Source of the DNA: Anaerocolumna aminovalerica
Lineage (GTDB): Bacteria > Bacillota > Clostridia > Lachnospirales > Lachnospiraceae
Length of the DNA stretch: 64,000 nucleotides
Direction of reading: 5' to 3'
NCBI RefSeq assembly: GCF_900115365.1
Contig: NZ_FOWD01000013.1
Location: forward strand, 1 to 64,000
Shown: positions 26,002-35,327 of the stretch, one piece after another
Layout: every line of letters begins with the position of its first letter
How positions within the stretch are numbered: position 1 is the first letter of the stretch
The notes under the pieces: model-generated
The model's database searches: none
What the model was told of the DNA's origin: nothing
Seen by the model: the letters and a program-made list of their open reading frames with translations, nothing else
Position numbers and translations under genes: made by a program

Positions 26002-26976
26002 TCACTTGAGATTATTCTCTACTTTTTTCTCAAATACTCTTAGTTTAGAACTTTTTGATCTTTTATTGTTCAAAACTTCTTCTTCCGAAGGTGCAATAGG
26101 CTTTCTGGTAATTACAGTACCTTGAGACCTATTACCGCATACACATACCGGAAAGTTTGGTGGGCATGTACAAGGATCTTCGTTTTTTCTAAAACTGCTT
26201 TTCACTATTCTGTCTTCTAAGGAATGGAAGGTAATGATACAAAGCCTTCCTTTATCATTTAACATTTCAATCATATCATCTAATGATTTACTTAATACTT
26301 CTAATTCTTTATTCAATTCAATACGAATAGCCTGAAAAGTTTTCTTTGCGGGATGACCTGTATTCATTCGTATTTTCATTGGTATTGCCGCTTTAATTGC
26401 TTCCGTTAATTCATCTGTAGTTTCAATTGGTCTTTCCCCTCGGACCCTTACAATATGTTTCGCAATATTCTTTGCAAATTTGTCCTCACCGTAATCGCGG
26501 ATAATACGGTATAAATCATGCTCGCTGTAATTATTTACAATATCTTTTGCAGTTATTTCATTTCTGGTATCCATCCGCATGTCTAACGGGGCATTTTCTT
26601 TATAAGAAAAACCTCTCTCCGGTGTATCCAGCTGATAAGAAGAAACTCCCAAATCTAATAGAATCCCATCTACTTTTTGAATTCCTAAATCAAGAAGAAC
26701 GGTTTTCATGTTACTGTAGTTGCTTCGAACAATGGTAACCTTATCTCCAAATTCCTTTAATCTGTTGCTACCGGCTAAGATTGCAGCTTCATCCTGATCA
26801 ATTCCTATTAATCGTCCTTTATCACCTAAACCTTTGCATATTTCATAAGAATGACCTGCTCCGCCTAAGGTTCCGTCAACATATATGCCATTAGGTTTTA
26901 TATTTAACATTTCAATAGTTTCATCTAATAGTACTGATTTGTGTTTAAAATTAATATTTTCCGATAAAGTGTCCAC
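26002..26976 (-). CDS. rsmH: 16S rRNA (cytosine(1402)-N(4))-methyltransferase RsmH
   Basis: SAM-dependent methyltransferase that modifies C1402 in the ribosomal P site. The 324-residue protein has [13 protein letters not shown], the SAM motif [30 protein letters not shown] and the C-terminal [12 protein letters not shown] typical of RsmH/MraW. GTG start six bases after AGGAGG. It is 10 bp after mraZ and opens the conserved cell-wall/division cluster. Confidence 0.97.
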   Translation of the reverse strand: MDTLSENINFKHKSVLLDETIEMLNIKPNGIYVDGTLGGAGHSYEICKGLGDKGRLIGIDQDEAAILAGSNRLKEFGDKVTIVRSNYSNMKTVLLDLGIQKVDGILLDLGVSSYQLDTPERGFSYKENAPLDMRMDTRNEITAKDIVNNYSEHDLYRIIRDYGEDKFAKNIAKHIVRVRGERPIETTDELTEAIKAAIPMKIRMNTGHPAKKTFQAIRIELNKELEVLSKSLDDMIEMLNDKGRLCIITFHSLEDRIVKSSFRKNEDPCTCPPNFPVCVCGNRSQGTVITRKPIAPSEEEVLNNKRSKSSKLRVFEKKVENNLK

Positions 26977-26986
26977 AAAGCACCTC

Positions 26987-27415
26987 CTAAAAACTTAACC
27001 CAAGCTCAGACATATGTTCCGCAATTTGATCCATGTCACCATAACCATTATTGCTCTCCCATCTTTCTTTGCTCCAGATTTCAATTTTGTTTAATACCCC
27101 AACAAATACAATATCTTTTTCTAAAGCAGCTGATTCCCTTAACTTATTAGGAATTAAGATTCTTCCCTGCTTGTCCACTTCGCAACTGGCAGCTCCTGCC
27201 ATAAAATATCGTTGCAATTGTCGGGCGTCTTTACTTCCCGGAAGGTTTTTCAGTTGAGCAATGAATTCCATCCATTCATCATTAGGGTATACAAATAAGC
27301 AGCCATCTAAACCCCCGGTTACAACAAATTCATCCCCTAAGGCTTCTCTGAACTTTGATGGTACAATTATTCTTCCTTTAGCATCAATCGTATGATTGTA
27401 TTCACCCATGAACAT
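26987..27415 (-). CDS. mraZ: Transcriptional regulator MraZ
   Basis: First gene of the division and cell-wall cluster. The 142-residue protein has two AbrB-like DNA-binding repeats, each with the MraZ DxxGR signature ([13 protein letters not shown] near residue 13 and [13 protein letters not shown] near residue 83). MraZ forms a ring and binds short direct repeats in its own promoter, controlling the whole cluster. Just such repeats (five, with 10-bp period) lie between its promoter and its start at 27425-27470. ATG is seven bases after GGGG of the last repeat, so bound MraZ would also cover the ribosome-site region of the DNA. Confidence 0.97.
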   Translation of the reverse strand: MFMGEYNHTIDAKGRIIVPSKFREALGDEFVVTGGLDGCLFVYPNDEWMEFIAQLKNLPGSKDARQLQRYFMAGAASCEVDKQGRILIPNKLRESAALEKDIVFVGVLNKIEIWSKERWESNNGYGDMDQIAEHMSELGLSF

Positions 27416-27424
27416 GGATTTTCA

Positions 27425-27470
27425 CCCCTTATTCACCACTTCACTCCACTTCAAACCACTTTGCTCCACT
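27425..27470 (-). promoter_or_regulatory. MraZ box array: five direct repeats with 10-bp period
   Basis: On the minus strand AGTGG occurs four times at exactly 10-base intervals (ending at 27466, 27456, 27446 and 27436), followed by AAGGGG at the next step. Preceding bases are often AA, giving AAAGTGG/GAAGTGG. Published MraZ sites are direct repeats of this kind (AAAGTG-type in Mollicutes, TGGG-type in Escherichia coli) with about 10-bp spacing, so autoregulation is very likely. Confidence 0.8.
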
Positions 27471-27479
27471 TATAATGCT

Positions 27480-27508
27480 ATTTTATCTTAGTTTTGGGAA
27501 TTTATCAA
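27480..27508 (-). promoter_or_regulatory. Putative sigma-A promoter of the mraZ cluster
   Basis: On the minus strand TTGATA (27508-27503), a 17-base spacer and TAAAAT (27485-27480). It lies directly upstream of the MraZ box array and about 65 bases before the mraZ start, so the repeats occupy the transcription start and early leader. Confidence 0.65.
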
Positions 27509-27528
27509 GTAAAAAAAACACAAAAAAA

Positions 27529-27565
27529 AATACAAGTTCTACCATCATAGGCAGGAACTTGTATT
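27529..27565 (-). terminator. Rho-independent terminator after lgt
   Basis: An 11-bp stem (AATACAAGTTC with GGAACTTGTATT) is followed on the minus strand by nine T residues, GTG and eight more T residues. It lies about 95 bp beyond the lgt stop and just before the mraZ promoter, so it separates the ychF-lgt transcript from the mraZ cluster. Confidence 0.85.
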
Positions 27566-27659
27566 CCCCACTTATTTTATACAAGATGTAGCTTATTTAT
27601 ATCTATAAGCACAAAATGTACCGATTTATTGTGTTTTACTATAAGATAGTAATTTAGAC

Positions 27660-28592
27660 CTATCTTACATTCTTTCTCACTTGCCTTCTTTTTATGATAA
27701 TGATTGCCATAGCTGCAATTACCAAAAGGGCTGAAAGTACTTGTGAAACTGCAAATGGAGTACCCCATAAGAATAGCTGGTCTGATCTTATCCCTTCAAT
27801 CCATGCCCTTCCTAATCCATATCCAACTAAATATAATAGAAATACTTCACCATTAAATTTCTTGTGTTTTGAGTATAATATCAGCAAAATAAGCACCCCT
27901 AAATTCCACAGAGATTCATACAAGAAGGTAGGATGAACCTGAATATAACTGATTCCATCTATTACAACCGGATTATTTCTAATCTCTAAAATACGATTAA
28001 GCATATCGGGCTTATTGGCATACTTTTCAGTAAGGTAAGATACAGGAGCAGTATAATCATAACTAACATCCCGGAGATCCAGCAACATAGAAAACAGTCC
28101 GTTAGTGTACTTCCCGAATACTTCGCGGTTAAAGAAGTTACCCCATCTTCCTATGATCTGTCCGGTAATTAATCCAAGACATGCCGTATCCACCAGTAAA
28201 CCAAAGGACACCTTTTTTATCTTAGTATAAATCCAGGCTGTTAATACAGCTACTATAATACCACCATAGATTGCTAAGCCACCCTGCCTGATATTTAAAA
28301 TCTGAATAAGATCATCTTTAAATTCATCCCATGAAAATATTACATAAAACAACCTTGCTCCGATAACAGATAATATAATCGCATACAATGCAAAGTCCAA
28401 ATACAAATCTGGATTTTGTCCGGTTCGCTTTGCCTGCCATTGGGCTACTAAATAACCGGCTGCCATACCCAGTGCAATAACAATTCCATAAAACGCTATT
28501 TCAAATCCAAATACCTCAATGGAGGAACCTACATTATTGAATTCGATCCCTAAGTTTGGGAATTTAATACTTGTAGCTGCGTTGTAAATCAT
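27660..28592 (-). CDS. lgt: Prolipoprotein diacylglyceryl transferase Lgt
   Basis: Membrane enzyme that attaches diacylglycerol to the lipobox cysteine of prelipoproteins. The 310-residue protein has about seven spans. Conserved segments include GARLFYVIF, the GGLAIYGGIIV motif and the Lgt signature GRWGNFFNREVFG, with the essential arginine; VHPTFLYESLWNL follows. It contains an insertion of about 40 residues after the signature compared with short Lgt proteins. It begins 17 bp after ychF and ends before a strong terminator. Confidence 0.95.
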   Translation of the reverse strand: MIYNAATSIKFPNLGIEFNNVGSSIEVFGFEIAFYGIVIALGMAAGYLVAQWQAKRTGQNPDLYLDFALYAIILSVIGARLFYVIFSWDEFKDDLIQILNIRQGGLAIYGGIIVAVLTAWIYTKIKKVSFGLLVDTACLGLITGQIIGRWGNFFNREVFGKYTNGLFSMLLDLRDVSYDYTAPVSYLTEKYANKPDMLNRILEIRNNPVVIDGISYIQVHPTFLYESLWNLGVLILLILYSKHKKFNGEVFLLYLVGYGLGRAWIEGIRSDQLFLWGTPFAVSQVLSALLVIAAMAIIIIKRRQVRKNVR

Positions 28593-28609
28593 TTATATTC
28601 ACCACTTTC

Positions 28610-29707
28610 CTACACGTTAAATCGGAATAAAATAACATCTCCGTCTTGCACAACATATTCTTTACCTTCTGAACGAACTAGGCCTTTATCTTTCGCAGCA
28701 TTAAAACTGCCGCATTCTACTAAATGGTTATAACTTACGATTTCAGCACGAATGAAACCTCGTTCAAAATCGGAATGAATCTTGCCAGCTGCACCGGGCG
28801 CTTTTGTTCCTTTAGTTATAGTCCAGGCTTTTGTTTCTTTTGGTCCTGCCGTTAAATAACTGATAAGTCCCAGAATATTATAACTTGCACGAATCAGTTT
28901 TTCTAATCCGGATTCTTTCAGGCCAAGTTCTTCTAGGAACATTTTCTTCTCATCATCGTCTAACTCTGCAATCTCCTGTTCAATCTGGGCACATATAACA
29001 AATACTTCTGATTTTTCTTCCTTTGCAAACTCTCTTACCTTTTGAACATGCTCATTGTTTATACCTTCATCTGCCAAATCATCTTCTATAACATTTGCTG
29101 CATAGATTACCGGTTTATAAGTTAACAGGTTGAAACTGCTGAGCAATGCAATTTCTTCTTCATCCTCCGTATTAAAACTCTTTGCCATATTACCGGATTC
29201 CAAATGTCCCTTTAGACGCTCTAATAATTCCAGTTCCTTTGCAAGTGCTTTGTCATTTTTGGCACCCTTAGAGGTTCTTGCAATTCTTCTTTCTAATATT
29301 TCCATATCGGAAAAGATCAATTCTAAATTAATTGTTTCAATATCCCTTAAAGGATTAATAGAACCGTCTACATGAATAATATTACTGTCTTCAAAACATC
29401 TTACAACATGAACGATAGCATCTACTTCTCTGATGTTGGACAAGAACTGATTCCCAAGACCTTCTCCTTTGGAAGCACCCTTTACCAAACCGGCTATATC
29501 CACAAATTCAATAGCAGCTGGAATTACTTTTTCAGAATTATATAAATCTCCAAGTACTTTTAATCTATCATCTGGTACTGCTACAATACCAATATTAGGA
29601 TCTATAGTACAAAAGGGATAATTGGCCGATTCTGCACCTGCCTTTGTTAGTGAATTAAATAATGTACTCTTACCTACGTTAGGTAAACCAACGATTCCTA
29701 GTTTCAT
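28610..29707 (-). CDS. ychF: Redox-regulated ATPase YchF (Obg-like)
   Basis: Obg-family P-loop protein that prefers ATP to GTP and associates with ribosomes. G1 is GLPNVGKST; the family-typical NxxE (NVIEDD) replaces NKxD, which explains the ATP preference. The C-terminal TGS-like domain has WTITKGTKAPGAAGKIHSDFERGFIRAE. The frame is open upstream to 29827, but ATG 29707 with AAAGGAG ten bases before it gives the usual N-terminus MKLGIVGLPNVGKS and 365 residues, the standard length. Confidence 0.96.
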   Translation of the reverse strand: MKLGIVGLPNVGKSTLFNSLTKAGAESANYPFCTIDPNIGIVAVPDDRLKVLGDLYNSEKVIPAAIEFVDIAGLVKGASKGEGLGNQFLSNIREVDAIVHVVRCFEDSNIIHVDGSINPLRDIETINLELIFSDMEILERRIARTSKGAKNDKALAKELELLERLKGHLESGNMAKSFNTEDEEEIALLSSFNLLTYKPVIYAANVIEDDLADEGINNEHVQKVREFAKEEKSEVFVICAQIEQEIAELDDDEKKMFLEELGLKESGLEKLIRASYNILGLISYLTAGPKETKAWTITKGTKAPGAAGKIHSDFERGFIRAEIVSYNHLVECGSFNAAKDKGLVRSEGKEYVVQDGDVILFRFNV

Positions 29708-29827
29708 ATGTGTTCTTGCTCCTTTCAAGTCTGGAAATCTGTACGTAATACAAATCTCCGGCAGAAAGAATTTTATTCTTTCTACCTTGTCTTCTTTTCC
29801 TATTATAAATGGAGTTGCCTCCCGCAT

Positions 29828-30496
29828 TTAATCTTTCGATTCAACAACAACTAATATACCTGATTCTAATAAAATATTAGCTTTCGGACTTACCACCTCA
29901 TTGCTGATCCCTATGCTTTCACCAACATGTAAAGTTCTCTTCAGCAATGGATATTTAAATCCTTCTAAAGTAACATGCTTAACAGTTTCTGTAAGCGGCA
30001 AAAGAGAAAGATAAGATCCATAAAGCTTATCTTTTATAAGAGTTGTATTTTGATCAATCAGATATATCTTATTATGTTCATCTATAATACAAGCTTTTCT
30101 ATTTTGTTTTAATGGTATATATAATAAATGTATATTAGCAAGCATATGGTCTATTCGAGTCCCCGTTGCACCTAATATTACAATTTCGTCCGCTTCTAAT
30201 TCTGTTGCCAGCGTAATGGCAATCTGCGTATCCGTTTCATCCTTCTCAGGATTATACTTTTTCATGGTAATATGCTGTTTTTCTTTTGCATAAGTACGGT
30301 ATTGTTCAAGTATATCAGAAGGTACAGAATCAAAATCTCCTAAAATATAATCCACCGGCAAATTAAGGGCTTCTACGGATTTTAACCCACTGTCTGCAGC
30401 AATGACCGTATCAAATTCTTGATTCTCCAAAAATTTCTTAGCAAAATCTACAGATATAGTACCCCCGGTTAATATTAAAACTCGTTTTTGTTTCAT
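29828..30496 (-). CDS. thiN: Thiamine diphosphokinase
   Basis: Converts thiamine to thiamine diphosphate with ATP. The 222-residue protein has the TPK motifs: AADSGLKSVEAL, the acidic DYILGDFDSVPSD and PEKDETDTQIAI, and LGATGTRIDHMLANIHLL. The C-terminal thiamine-binding beta domain starts near LPLTETVKHVTLEGFKYPL. ATG 30496 is about 13 bases from GGAG; the ATG at 30508 lies only one base from it. It follows rpe in the rsgA-rpe-thiN order typical of Firmicutes. No TPP riboswitch was seen. Confidence 0.92.
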   Translation of the reverse strand: MKQKRVLILTGGTISVDFAKKFLENQEFDTVIAADSGLKSVEALNLPVDYILGDFDSVPSDILEQYRTYAKEKQHITMKKYNPEKDETDTQIAITLATELEADEIVILGATGTRIDHMLANIHLLYIPLKQNRKACIIDEHNKIYLIDQNTTLIKDKLYGSYLSLLPLTETVKHVTLEGFKYPLLKRTLHVGESIGISNEVVSPKANILLESGILVVVESKD

Positions 30497-30581
30497 AAAT
30501 ATAACCATACTCCTTCTAAGGTCAGGTTGAATATTTTCAACCGCTGAAATCCTTTCAACCTTGAGAGAATTTCACTTTACC

Positions 30582-31241
30582 TTATTGGTACTTTGAAAAA
30601 ATTTCATTAAAGTTCTTTACATTCTTTATGATATCTCCGCCAAATACTGCAGTACCTGCTACGATAACATTTCCGCCTGCCTCAATAATTTCCGAAACAT
30701 TATCTGTATTAATTCCGCCATCTACCTGAATGTCAACATTTAAGTTTTTAACACGAATTAATTCTTTCAAGGTTTTAATTTTATCTATAGCTAGTGGTAA
30801 AAATTTTTGTCCTCCAAAGCCAGGATTCACACTCATGATCAGAACCATATCAATATCTTCCAGACAATAATCCAGCACAGATAAAGAAGTAGAAGGATTC
30901 AGAGAAACTCCTGCTTTTACTCCTGCCTCTTTAATTCTGGAAATGGTTCTATTTAAATGTTTGCATGCTTCTGCATGAACAGTAATAATATCTGCCCCTG
31001 CATTTACAAAATCATCAATGTACCGGATGGGTTCCTCCACCATTAAATGAACATCAAAAACTAGTTTTGATATTGGACGTATACATTTCATAACAGGAGC
31101 ACCAAATGAAATACTTGGGACAAATGCCCCATCCATAACATCAATGTGAAGATACTCTGCCCCAGCTTGTTCTACCTGTTTTATGTCTTCTTCCAAGTTT
31201 GCAAAATTTGCAGATAAAATAGACGGCGCTAATTTAATCAT
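30582..31241 (-). CDS. rpe: Ribulose-phosphate 3-epimerase
   Basis: TIM-barrel enzyme of the pentose phosphate pathway that interconverts ribulose 5-phosphate and xylulose 5-phosphate. The 219-residue protein has the N-terminal APSILSANFANL, the metal-binding HIDVMDGAFVPSISFG, DVHLMVEEP, the MSVNPGFGGQKF loop and the C-terminal VDGGI phosphate site. ATG with AGAGG. The 206-bp space before rsgA's stop is filled by about 2.4 copies of a 78-bp repeat (31251-31440). Confidence 0.96.
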   Translation of the reverse strand: MIKLAPSILSANFANLEEDIKQVEQAGAEYLHIDVMDGAFVPSISFGAPVMKCIRPISKLVFDVHLMVEEPIRYIDDFVNAGADIITVHAEACKHLNRTISRIKEAGVKAGVSLNPSTSLSVLDYCLEDIDMVLIMSVNPGFGGQKFLPLAIDKIKTLKELIRVKNLNVDIQVDGGINTDNVSEIIEAGGNVIVAGTAVFGGDIIKNVKNFNEIFSKYQ

Positions 31242-31250
31242 ACTTTCCTC

Positions 31251-31440
31251 TTTCCTGCATATAACAAGCCTTGCTTGTCATACTGCCTTAATCTTAAGTC
31301 TGAAACGGTTTTCTTCAGACTTTCTTCATTTCCTGCATATGTCAAGCTCTGCTTGTCACACTGCCTTAATCTTAAGTCCGAAATACTATTTTCATGCTTT
31401 CCTTATTTTCTGTATAAGAAGTTTGCTTGTCATACTTACA
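31251..31440. repeat. Tandem repeat of about 78 bp, 2.4 copies, between rsgA and rpe
   Basis: Units begin at 31251, 31329 and about 31406. Each starts with TTTCCTGCATAT or a variant, then an inverted CAAGC...GCTTG pair, then CATACTGCCTTAATCTTAAG and a variable tail with TTCAGAC or TTCATGC. The first two are close; the third is shorter and diverged. A related piece (TTTCTGAATA...CAAGCTTGC) occurs upstream of prpC near 35261-35281. The array lies in the rsgA-rpe leader and could be transcribed. Confidence 0.75.
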
Positions 31441-31447
31441 ACTATCA

Positions 31448-32326
31448 TTAATATTTTTTAATATTCTTTAATTCCTCATAGAGAATTTTATAGCTTTCAT
31501 AACGGACAGGGCTTATCTTTCCTGCTTCTAATGCCCTTTTGACCCCACAGTCCGGTTCGCTTAGATGCTGACAACCGATAAACCTGCATTCCTCATTATA
31601 TTCGTAAAACTCAGGAAAATAAGTTTTTAACTCCTCCTTGTCCACTTCATTAATATAAAGTGAACTAAAACCCGGAGTATCCATAATATACGTCCCCGGT
31701 CTTACATAGAACAGTTCTGAATGCCTGGTTGTATGCTTTCCTCTTTTTATCTTTTCACTTATATTTCCTGTCTCCATATTGGCTTCCGGCTGAATCAAGT
31801 TAATAATAGAAGATTTTCCAACACCGGAAGGCCCTGCTACAACTGTTGTTCTACCTTCTAAAAGTTCCTGCAAAGAATCTATGCCTTCCTTCATAACGGC
31901 GCTGGTAAAAATAACCTGATATCCGCAATTCTTATAGATGTCTTTTAATCTGATAATTTCATTTTCTGAAACAATATCATCTTTATTAAAACAGATTATT
32001 ACATCAACCTCTTGTCTCATCATCAGTATTAAAAAACGGTCTAATAAGTTTAAATTAGGAGTAGGATCCGCTGCAGCAAATATGATCACCGCCTGATCCA
32101 CATTTGCTACACTGGGACGTATTAATTCATTTTTACGTTCCAAAATCCCGTTTATATTACCTTCTTTTTTCCCTTCGTCAATAACATCAATTAAAACATT
32201 ATCTCCTACAAGAGGCTTTATTTTCTGATTTCGGAATATACCTTTTGCTTTGCACTGGTATATTCCAAAACCTTCAATATTTACATAATAAAATCCTGCA
32301 ATTCCCTTTATAATTTTACCCTGCAT
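31448..32326 (-). CDS. rsgA: Small ribosomal subunit biogenesis GTPase RsgA
   Basis: Circularly permuted GTPase that helps the final maturation of the 30S subunit. The 292-residue protein has an N-terminal OB-fold, then the GTPase motifs in permuted order: FNKDD (G4), GPSGVGKSSIINL (G1), DTPGFSS (G3). The C-terminal zinc-binding segment is CRFIGCQHLSEPDCGVKRAL. Its ATG overlaps the last base of the kinase stop codon (TAATG), so it is translationally coupled to prkC. Confidence 0.96.
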   Translation of the reverse strand: MQGKIIKGIAGFYYVNIEGFGIYQCKAKGIFRNQKIKPLVGDNVLIDVIDEGKKEGNINGILERKNELIRPSVANVDQAVIIFAAADPTPNLNLLDRFLILMMRQEVDVIICFNKDDIVSENEIIRLKDIYKNCGYQVIFTSAVMKEGIDSLQELLEGRTTVVAGPSGVGKSSIINLIQPEANMETGNISEKIKRGKHTTRHSELFYVRPGTYIMDTPGFSSLYINEVDKEELKTYFPEFYEYNEECRFIGCQHLSEPDCGVKRALEAGKISPVRYESYKILYEELKNIKKY

Positions 32327-34512
32327 TATTGTCCCACCGGTGTAAATACAATCGCCCAGATTGTATCATAATCGTCATAAACAATCAGACGTCCATTTTC
32401 TGATACTGCTCCTGGTTCACCTGGTTCTGCATCTCTTCCCACAAGCATGGTAGCAGTACCGGTGGAACCACTTTCACTCTTAATATCAGGTATGGTAATC
32501 GGGAAACTTTCGTAAGACTTTTCTCCTTTAAAAAGGTTTCGTGTTTTTCCATCTTGTTCCATATTTATTACTATAATTCCACTTTCGCCCGGATAATCGA
32601 ATGGATTATCTGTAATGGTAATCTGACCTATATATTGCTGCGGTCCTGGAGTAGGTGTAGCAGCTTTAGGCCCCAAGCTAAGTGTAATATCAATTGGTGT
32701 TTGACTTGCCACTTTACTACCTGCTTCATAATTCTGGTACATAACTTTTCCAGCTTTATATACATCTGAATTATCATTGCTTACGTTACCTAAAGTTAAA
32801 CCTGCTTCTTTCAGTTTGGTTAATGCATTAGCCTCAGTAAGGTCAAGTAAATCAGGAACAACAGACTGTTCATTTTTAGGTCCATTACTTACTATAATCG
32901 TAACTGTATCACCTTTTACAACTGGAGTATCTCTTGCAGGATTTGTTTCAATTACTTTTCCTTCCTCAATTTCATCGTTATAAGTAAAATCATGTTCAAC
33001 AATCAAACCTGCCTTCTCTAACAATTCGGTGGCCTTCTGGTCTGATAAGCCATACACATTGGTTAACTTAAAACTTTCAGGTCCCACACTTACAAATAAT
33101 TGAACCTCTGCATCAGCAGGAATTTCTGCACCTTTTTTCGGATATTGATCCATTACGAAACCTGCTTCATAGGTATCGGAATAGTCCTCCTTACGGGTAA
33201 CATGCAACTTATCGCTTTGATCTTTTAGGTTCTTTTCTGCATCTTCAAAAGTTAAACCCACAACAGAAGTTACGATAACTGTTCCAACTTCTGCTTCTAA
33301 TTCTTCCGTAGGTGTTGGTGTTAAAGTTGACTCTATTGGATCCTGGCCGCCCTTATTACCTTTGCTAGGAAATAAATTAAAAAATTTAACACTAATATAA
33401 ATAAAGATAATAACTAAAATAACTGCCACCGCAATAGTTCCAACTAAAGTAATTTTCTCCATACGGGGATCAACAGTATCTAATTCTTCTTCCTCTTCCA
33501 CAGGCACAGGTACAGGCTGACGATCGATTCTGGTTCTGCGGCCGTCTGTATTCTGCATGGTATCCTCATTTTCATTAATTCCCAGACCGGCTCCTTTAGA
33601 AACAGATTTAATATGATTCATCTCATCTTCAGAAATATTAATTGTAGGTGAATCCGTTACAATTGGAGCAGGAATTATGACAAAATCACCATTTGGATTG
33701 GTAATGGAGCGTTTTAAATCCGCAATTAATTCAGAAGCGCTAAGATAACGCCTCTCTGGCTTCTTTTGCATACATTTTTGCACGATTTTATCTACACTAA
33801 GAGGTATATTAGGATCTATTTCCCTTAGTGATGCTGCCTCTCCCTGAATGTGGAGAAGAGCAACAGATACGGTATTATCTCCTGCAAAGGGTACTCTTCC
33901 GGAAAGCATTTCATACATAGTTACACCAAGGGAATAAATATCGCTTTTCTCATCACTGTAACCACCCCTTGCCTGCTCCGGAGATAAATAATGAACGGAA
34001 CCCATTGCATTGGAAGTAATGGTATTGGAAGTGGTCGCTTTGGCAATCCCAAAATCGGTAACCTTTACTTTTCCTTCTTTTGAAATAATTATGTTCTGAG
34101 GCTTAATATCTCTATGAATAATATGATTGGCATGGGCTGCCTCCATTCCCAGGGCAATTTGAATTGCAATACCAATTGCTTCTTTTACTTCTAACTTTCC
34201 TTTTCTTTCTATAAAATTCTTTAGAGTGATACCTTCCACCAGTTCCATAACAATATAATGTAGATTATTATCATTTCCAACATCATAAACATTTACAATA
34301 TTGGGATGGGATAACCCTGCAACTGACTGAGCCTCTGCTCTAAATTTCATCACAAAATTTTTATCATCACTGTATTCCGGTTTCAGAATTTTTATGGCTA
34401 CAAAACGGTTAAGTCTGTGACATTTTGCCTTATAAACATCAGCCATACCTCCTGATCCGACTTTATCTATAATTTCGTATCGGTCACTTATAAACATTCC
34501 TGGTTTAATCAT
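32326..34512 (-). CDS. prkC: PASTA-domain Ser/Thr protein kinase (PrkC/PknB/Stk)
   Basis: Membrane kinase that senses muropeptides or lipid II. The cytosolic kinase domain (about 10-275) is complete: glycine loop GSGGMADVYKA, VAIKIL lysine, HRDIKPQN catalytic loop, DFGIAKA, SPEQARGG. A juxtamembrane region is followed by one span (LVGTIAVAVILVIIFIYI, about 357-380). Outside are three PASTA domains (about 408-620) and a further about 100-residue C-terminal domain that I do not recognise. ATG 34512 has GAGG eight bases upstream. It is 15 bp after its phosphatase gene and before rsgA, the classic Firmicute order. Confidence 0.95.
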   Translation of the reverse strand: MIKPGMFISDRYEIIDKVGSGGMADVYKAKCHRLNRFVAIKILKPEYSDDKNFVMKFRAEAQSVAGLSHPNIVNVYDVGNDNNLHYIVMELVEGITLKNFIERKGKLEVKEAIGIAIQIALGMEAAHANHIIHRDIKPQNIIISKEGKVKVTDFGIAKATTSNTITSNAMGSVHYLSPEQARGGYSDEKSDIYSLGVTMYEMLSGRVPFAGDNTVSVALLHIQGEAASLREIDPNIPLSVDKIVQKCMQKKPERRYLSASELIADLKRSITNPNGDFVIIPAPIVTDSPTINISEDEMNHIKSVSKGAGLGINENEDTMQNTDGRRTRIDRQPVPVPVEEEEELDTVDPRMEKITLVGTIAVAVILVIIFIYISVKFFNLFPSKGNKGGQDPIESTLTPTPTEELEAEVGTVIVTSVVGLTFEDAEKNLKDQSDKLHVTRKEDYSDTYEAGFVMDQYPKKGAEIPADAEVQLFVSVGPESFKLTNVYGLSDQKATELLEKAGLIVEHDFTYNDEIEEGKVIETNPARDTPVVKGDTVTIIVSNGPKNEQSVVPDLLDLTEANALTKLKEAGLTLGNVSNDNSDVYKAGKVMYQNYEAGSKVASQTPIDITLSLGPKAATPTPGPQQYIGQITITDNPFDYPGESGIIVINMEQDGKTRNLFKGEKSYESFPITIPDIKSESGSTGTATMLVGRDAEPGEPGAVSENGRLIVYDDYDTIWAIVFTPVGQ

Positions 34513-34527
34513 TCTTTTCACCTCTCT

Positions 34528-35250
34528 CTACAGTTTTACAATAATAATGGAAATATTATCTTTTCCACCATTCTCATTTGCCTTTTTTACCAGTTCTTTT
34601 GCTGCAAGCTGTAGATTATCAGGATATTCCTTTACTATAGCCATTATTTCATGATCCTCCACCATATTGGACAAACCATCTGAACACATAAGTATGGTGT
34701 CATCTGTTTCCAGATTTACTTCAAAATAATCAGGTATTACGTTTTTACTTGCTCCTAATGCTCTTGTTATAATATTTTTATTGGGATGAAAACGCATGTC
34801 TTTCCTGTCAATTTCACCTGTCTGTACCATTTCTTCAACTAAGGAATGATCCACTGTAATTTGTTTAATATCTTCATTAATAATATATAATCTGCTGTCG
34901 CCAATATTAGTTACGTATAGTACATCCTTTAATATTGTTCCGGCAACAAATGTTGTACCCATTCCCTCTAATTCATTATTATCTTCAGCTTCTTTTAATA
35001 ATGAATCATTGGTCTTTTGTAATGCTTCTGATATCATTCCAATGTGAGTATCTTGCTTACTGTTTTTAATATTCTCGGTAAAGGCTTCCACACAAAATCG
35101 TGAAGCGTAATCCCCCGCTTTATGGCCCCCCATTCCATCAGCAACAATAAACAAATTAGGCAGACCTCCAACGGGGTTTTCTTCACAGAAAACATAATCT
35201 TGATTAATCTGTCGTTTTTCTCCTATATCTGTTATTGAAAATGCTCTCAT
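34528..35250 (-). CDS. prpC: PP2C-family Ser/Thr phosphatase (PrpC/Stp)
   Basis: Metal-dependent phosphatase that reverses the neighbouring kinase. The 240-residue protein has the PP2C motifs RQINQDYVF, LFIVADGMGGHKAGDYAS, TFVAGTI, VTNIGDSRLYI, and DTILMCSDGLSNMV plus the final GGKDNISIIIVK. The ATG at 35250 is five bases after AGAGG; an upstream extension to 35274 would include this site. It follows rlmN with a 77-bp gap and is followed by prkC, with which it is very probably cotranscribed. Confidence 0.95.
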   Translation of the reverse strand: MRAFSITDIGEKRQINQDYVFCEENPVGGLPNLFIVADGMGGHKAGDYASRFCVEAFTENIKNSKQDTHIGMISEALQKTNDSLLKEAEDNNELEGMGTTFVAGTILKDVLYVTNIGDSRLYIINEDIKQITVDHSLVEEMVQTGEIDRKDMRFHPNKNIITRALGASKNVIPDYFEVNLETDDTILMCSDGLSNMVEDHEIMAIVKEYPDNLQLAAKELVKKANENGGKDNISIIIVKL

Positions 35251-35327
35251 ACATACCTCTTTTCTGAATACCAAGCTTGCTTTACTTGTTAAAGAAACAG
35301 ATTCGCTTACCTATATACTTCCCCAAA

